NCBI RefSeq assembly: GCF_001006325.2
Contig: NZ_LBIA02000001.1
Coordinates: 3,287,501-3,351,500, forward strand
Source of the DNA: Afipia massiliensis
GTDB lineage: Bacteria > Pseudomonadota > Alphaproteobacteria > Rhizobiales > Xanthobacteraceae
Reading direction: 5' to 3'
Length of the DNA stretch: 64,000 bases
The position numbers were made by a program, and so were the translations under genes. The notes below the pieces were generated by a model, which worked only from the letters and a program-made list of their open reading frames with translations, was not told the origin of the DNA and made no database searches. Below are positions 61,897-64,000 of the stretch, one piece after another; position 1 is the stretch's first letter, and each line of letters begins with the position of its first letter.

Positions 61897-62670
61897 ATGA
61901 GGCTTAAGGGCAAAACGGCATTCATTACGGGGGGCAACAGTGGCATCGGCCTCGCCACCGCGAAGTTGTTCGCGGCTGAAGGGGCGCGCGTGGCGATCAC
62001 GGGGCGGGATCAGGCCAGACTCGATTCCGCAGTGGCGGAACTGGGGCCGAACGGTTTCGGCATCAAAGCCGACGCCACCGATGTCGCGCAGCTGGAAGAT
62101 GCAGTGGCGCAGGCGGTGAAAAAATTCGGCAAGCTCGACATCGTGTTTGCCAATGCGGGCATCGCGGGCAACACGCCGGTGGGCGGCACGACGCTGGCGG
62201 CGTTCGAGAATGTCATCAAGACAAACCTCACGGCCGTGTTCTTCACGGTGCAGGCTGCCGAGCCGCATCTCAACGAAAATGCGTCGATCATTCTCAACGG
62301 CTCGGTGATTTCGGTGCTCGGCAATCCGGGCTACTCGGCTTATGCGGCGACCAAGGCCGGCGTGCGTGCGATGGCGCGCGTGATGGCGTCTGAACTTTCG
62401 CCGCGCGGCATCCGCGTCAATGTCGTTGCACCGGGCGGCACGCGCACGCCGATCTGGGGACCGGGCATTGCGACACCGCAGGCGGAGCAGGCGCTTGAGG
62501 CGCGTATCTCACGTTCGACACCGCTCGGCCGGATGGGCGAAGCCGATCACATCGCCAAGACCGTGCTGTTCCTCGCATCCGATGATGCGGCGCATGTGCA
62601 GGGTCAGGAAATTTTCGTCGATGGCGGATCGACGTCGTCTCCCGCCGGCGCACCGATTTATCGCGGGTAG
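61897..62670 (+). CDS. Short-chain dehydrogenase/reductase
   Basis: 257 residues. The cofactor motif is TGGNSGIGLATAKLFA, the NAG motif is VFANAGIAG, and the catalytic Ser and Tyr-x3-Lys are in LNGSVISVLGNPGYSAYAATKAG. The closing GQEIFVDGGSTSSPAG is classical. NADPH is probable because of Arg in ITGRDQ. The substrate is unknown. It is divergent from the HxlR regulator, which probably represses it. Confidence 0.93.
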   Translation: MRLKGKTAFITGGNSGIGLATAKLFAAEGARVAITGRDQARLDSAVAELGPNGFGIKADATDVAQLEDAVAQAVKKFGKLDIVFANAGIAGNTPVGGTTLAAFENVIKTNLTAVFFTVQAAEPHLNENASIILNGSVISVLGNPGYSAYAATKAGVRAMARVMASELSPRGIRVNVVAPGGTRTPIWGPGIATPQAEQALEARISRSTPLGRMGEADHIAKTVLFLASDDAAHVQGQEIFVDGGSTSSPAGAPIYRG

Positions 62671-62805
62671 TGTTCCGCGCGATTCCGGATGGCCTTCAGC
62701 ACATGAGGCCATCCGGAATAGTCTCCCGCAGGAACCTGCGCGTTCTCACATGCGTTATCGCCGTGAAGCCCAGAGCCGGGGGCGGATCGAACGGCGGGAC
62801 AACGC

Positions 62806-63309
62806 ATGTTCCAGTTCCTTCAAGTCTTCACGCTGGTTCTTGTCGCGTCCACGCTGTCGTTCTCGCTGGCTCATGTCGGCGAATGGCCGGGAAAATTGCG
62901 TTTGAATCGGGACGACTATTTCACCACTCAAACGATTTACTATCCGGGTTTCACGATCGGCGGCATCAGCGAGCCCGTCGCGATCCTCTCCTTGATTGCC
63001 CTTGTCGTTTCAACCCGGTGGCAAAGCCCGGCGTTCGGCTGGCTGCTTGCCGCGCTGGCTTCAATGATCGTGATGCATCTCGTTTTCTGGCTGGTGACGC
63101 AACCGGTCAACAAGATCTGGCTGCGGGACCAGGAGTTGGCGGAGGCCGGTACCGCTTTCTTTAACCAGAAGAAAAAACCGGATCCGGCCAAATCTGTCGA
63201 TTGGACGAAGCTGCGCGACCGATGGGAGTATTCCCACGCCGCCCGGGCGCTGTTCGCACTGCTCGGATTGATCTTTCTCGGGATCGCGATCACATCGCAG
63301 TCCGCCTGA
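62806..63309 (+). CDS. DUF1772-like membrane protein
   Basis: 167 residues. Four helices (FTLVLVASTLSFSLAH, ILSLIALVVSTRW, LLAALASMIVMHLVFWLV, ALFALLGLIFLGIAI). The pattern VNKIWLRDQELAEAG ... KLRDRWEYSHAARALFAL fits DUF1772 proteins, some of which are anthrone oxygenase-like. The stop abuts the dprA stop with no base between them. Part of the block inserted between topA and dprA. Confidence 0.75.
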   Translation: MFQFLQVFTLVLVASTLSFSLAHVGEWPGKLRLNRDDYFTTQTIYYPGFTIGGISEPVAILSLIALVVSTRWQSPAFGWLLAALASMIVMHLVFWLVTQPVNKIWLRDQELAEAGTAFFNQKKKPDPAKSVDWTKLRDRWEYSHAARALFALLGLIFLGIAITSQSA

Positions 63310-64000
63310 TTACAGCAGCGACACCATCCCGCCGCCGTGACGTTCCAGCCGTCCCGCGAGTTCAAGCTCCAGCAGGACGGTGCGCACCACAGCCGCCGAA
63401 ACATCCGTCATGCGGATCAGATCGTCGATGCCGATCGGCGAGGGACCGAGCAGGCTGACGATGCGCGCGCGGTCGTTGGCCGCAGGCTCGTCGTCCATCG
63501 CCGGGTGCTGATCGGATTCGCTCATCGGCAATTCGACCGGACGCCCCATGATCGGCTGAACTGCGTTGATGACGTCGTCGGCTTCCGTCACCAGCGTCGC
63601 GCCCTGCTTGATGAGATCGTTGGTGCCGGCCGCGCGCGGATCGAGCGGCGACCCCGGTACGGCGAACACCTCGCGGCCCTGCTCGTTGGCGAAGCGTGCG
63701 GTGATGAGCGAGCCCGAGCGGTGCGCGGCTTCCACAATGACGACGCCGAGCGCAACACCCGAGATCAGGCGATTGCGCCGGGGAAAATCCCGTGCGCGCG
63801 GGCCATGGCCGAGCGGCATTTCGGAAATCGCGCCGCTGCCGGATGAAATGATCGCCGCCAGCAGGTCTTCATGCTCGGCCGGATAAATCTTGTCATGTCC
63901 GCCCGCCAGCACGGCGACCGTGCCGGTCTCGAGCGAGACGCGATGCGCGGCCTGATCGATGCCGCGCGCCAGCCCCGAGGCGATGGCAAATCCTGCATTG
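63310..64000 (-). CDS. dprA: DNA-processing protein DprA, 5' end beyond the window
   Basis: About 230 residues of the C-terminal part are visible and the frame is open at the right edge. The Rossmann-fold signatures are [55 protein letters not shown] and [20 protein letters not shown]. The winged-helix end ([20 protein letters not shown]) is present. It loads RecA on incoming single-stranded DNA during transformation. Residues before Asn-Ala-Gly-Phe are not in this window. Confidence 0.94.
   Translation of the reverse strand, partial: NAGFAIASGLARGIDQAAHRVSLETGTVAVLAGGHDKIYPAEHEDLLAAIISSGSGAISEMPLGHGPRARDFPRRNRLISGVALGVVIVEAAHRSGSLITARFANEQGREVFAVPGSPLDPRAAGTNDLIKQGATLVTEADDVINAVQPIMGRPVELPMSESDQHPAMDDEPAANDRARIVSLLGPSPIGIDDLIRMTDVSAAVVRTVLLELELAGRLERHGGGMVSLL

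Noticed and set aside
1-64000. CRISPR arrays, IS elements, prophage or conjugation genes
   Set aside because: None seen; no regularly spaced repeats, transposases, integrases or phage structural genes could be recognised on either strand.

Overview
The window is GC-rich chromosomal DNA of an alphaproteobacterium, most likely of the Bradyrhizobium / Rhodopseudomonas / Afipia / Nitrobacter group. The basis is the MipZ-type division ATPase, the divK-pleD-rpmG and dprA..topA-rnr gene orders, an EipB-like envelope protein, a phasin preceded by PhaR-like operators, the clpS-clpA pair, CtrA-like motifs, and copies of the palindromic repeat beginning GCATGATCCCGAAAAG that is common in Rhizobiales. 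The genus cannot be fixed from sequence alone. Almost every base is coding, and no phage, IS element or CRISPR array is visible.

Layout. 1-14.4 kb: an EamA transporter cut by the left edge, a chemoreceptor, a DUF2177 membrane protein, a 1-Cys peroxiredoxin, an unknown protein, a secreted phosphodiesterase-like protein, a three-gene set (biotin-dependent carboxylase alpha subunit, PEP-mutase/isocitrate-lyase family enzyme, acylphosphatase), a LysR regulator divergent from a tautomerase, a GNAT-TPR fusion, lipB and a FliN-like protein. 14.5-18.6 kb: the most accessory-looking stretch. A tRNA-Leu(GAG) is followed about 0.9 kb later by a decayed partial copy of the same tRNA. Between them lie a 45-codon acidic ORF, a small gene broken by an in-frame stop and a 28-codon membrane peptide. 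Next comes an arsR-like regulator / flavin monooxygenase / MFS operon carrying the same operator core twice. 18.6-30.2 kb: two tandem polysaccharide deacetylases, an M15-like peptidase, a double palindrome plus a CtrA-like box in front of an XRE regulator, an aldo/keto reductase, several conserved unknowns, a GST, panC and mipZ.

30.5-43.5 kb: envelope and stress functions: an alpha/beta hydrolase, a VWA protein followed by a membrane-anchored J-domain protein, a D,D-carboxypeptidase with a SPOR domain, a phasin, a TadG-like protein, clpS-clpA, a lytic transglycosylase and a 29-residue membrane peptide. 43.6-49 kb: azlC-azlD, then a co-oriented reverse-strand group (RidA, glycerophosphodiesterase, DUF482 acyltransferase, HIT) and eipB. 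49-64 kb: dinB with DUF3572, divK-pleD-rpmG, a TolA-like protein, a redoxin, NUDIX and DUF983 genes, rnr and topA. A roughly 2.4 kb accessory block (72-aa unknown, HxlR regulator/SDR, DUF1772) then separates topA from dprA, which runs off the right edge.

The best leads are regulatory and small-gene observations rather than one large new system: the tRNA-Leu scar with its micro-genes, two palindromic elements that begin exactly at stop codons, the ArsR, LysR, PhaR and HxlR operators readable from symmetry, the double palindrome, and short membrane peptides with strong ribosome binding sites.
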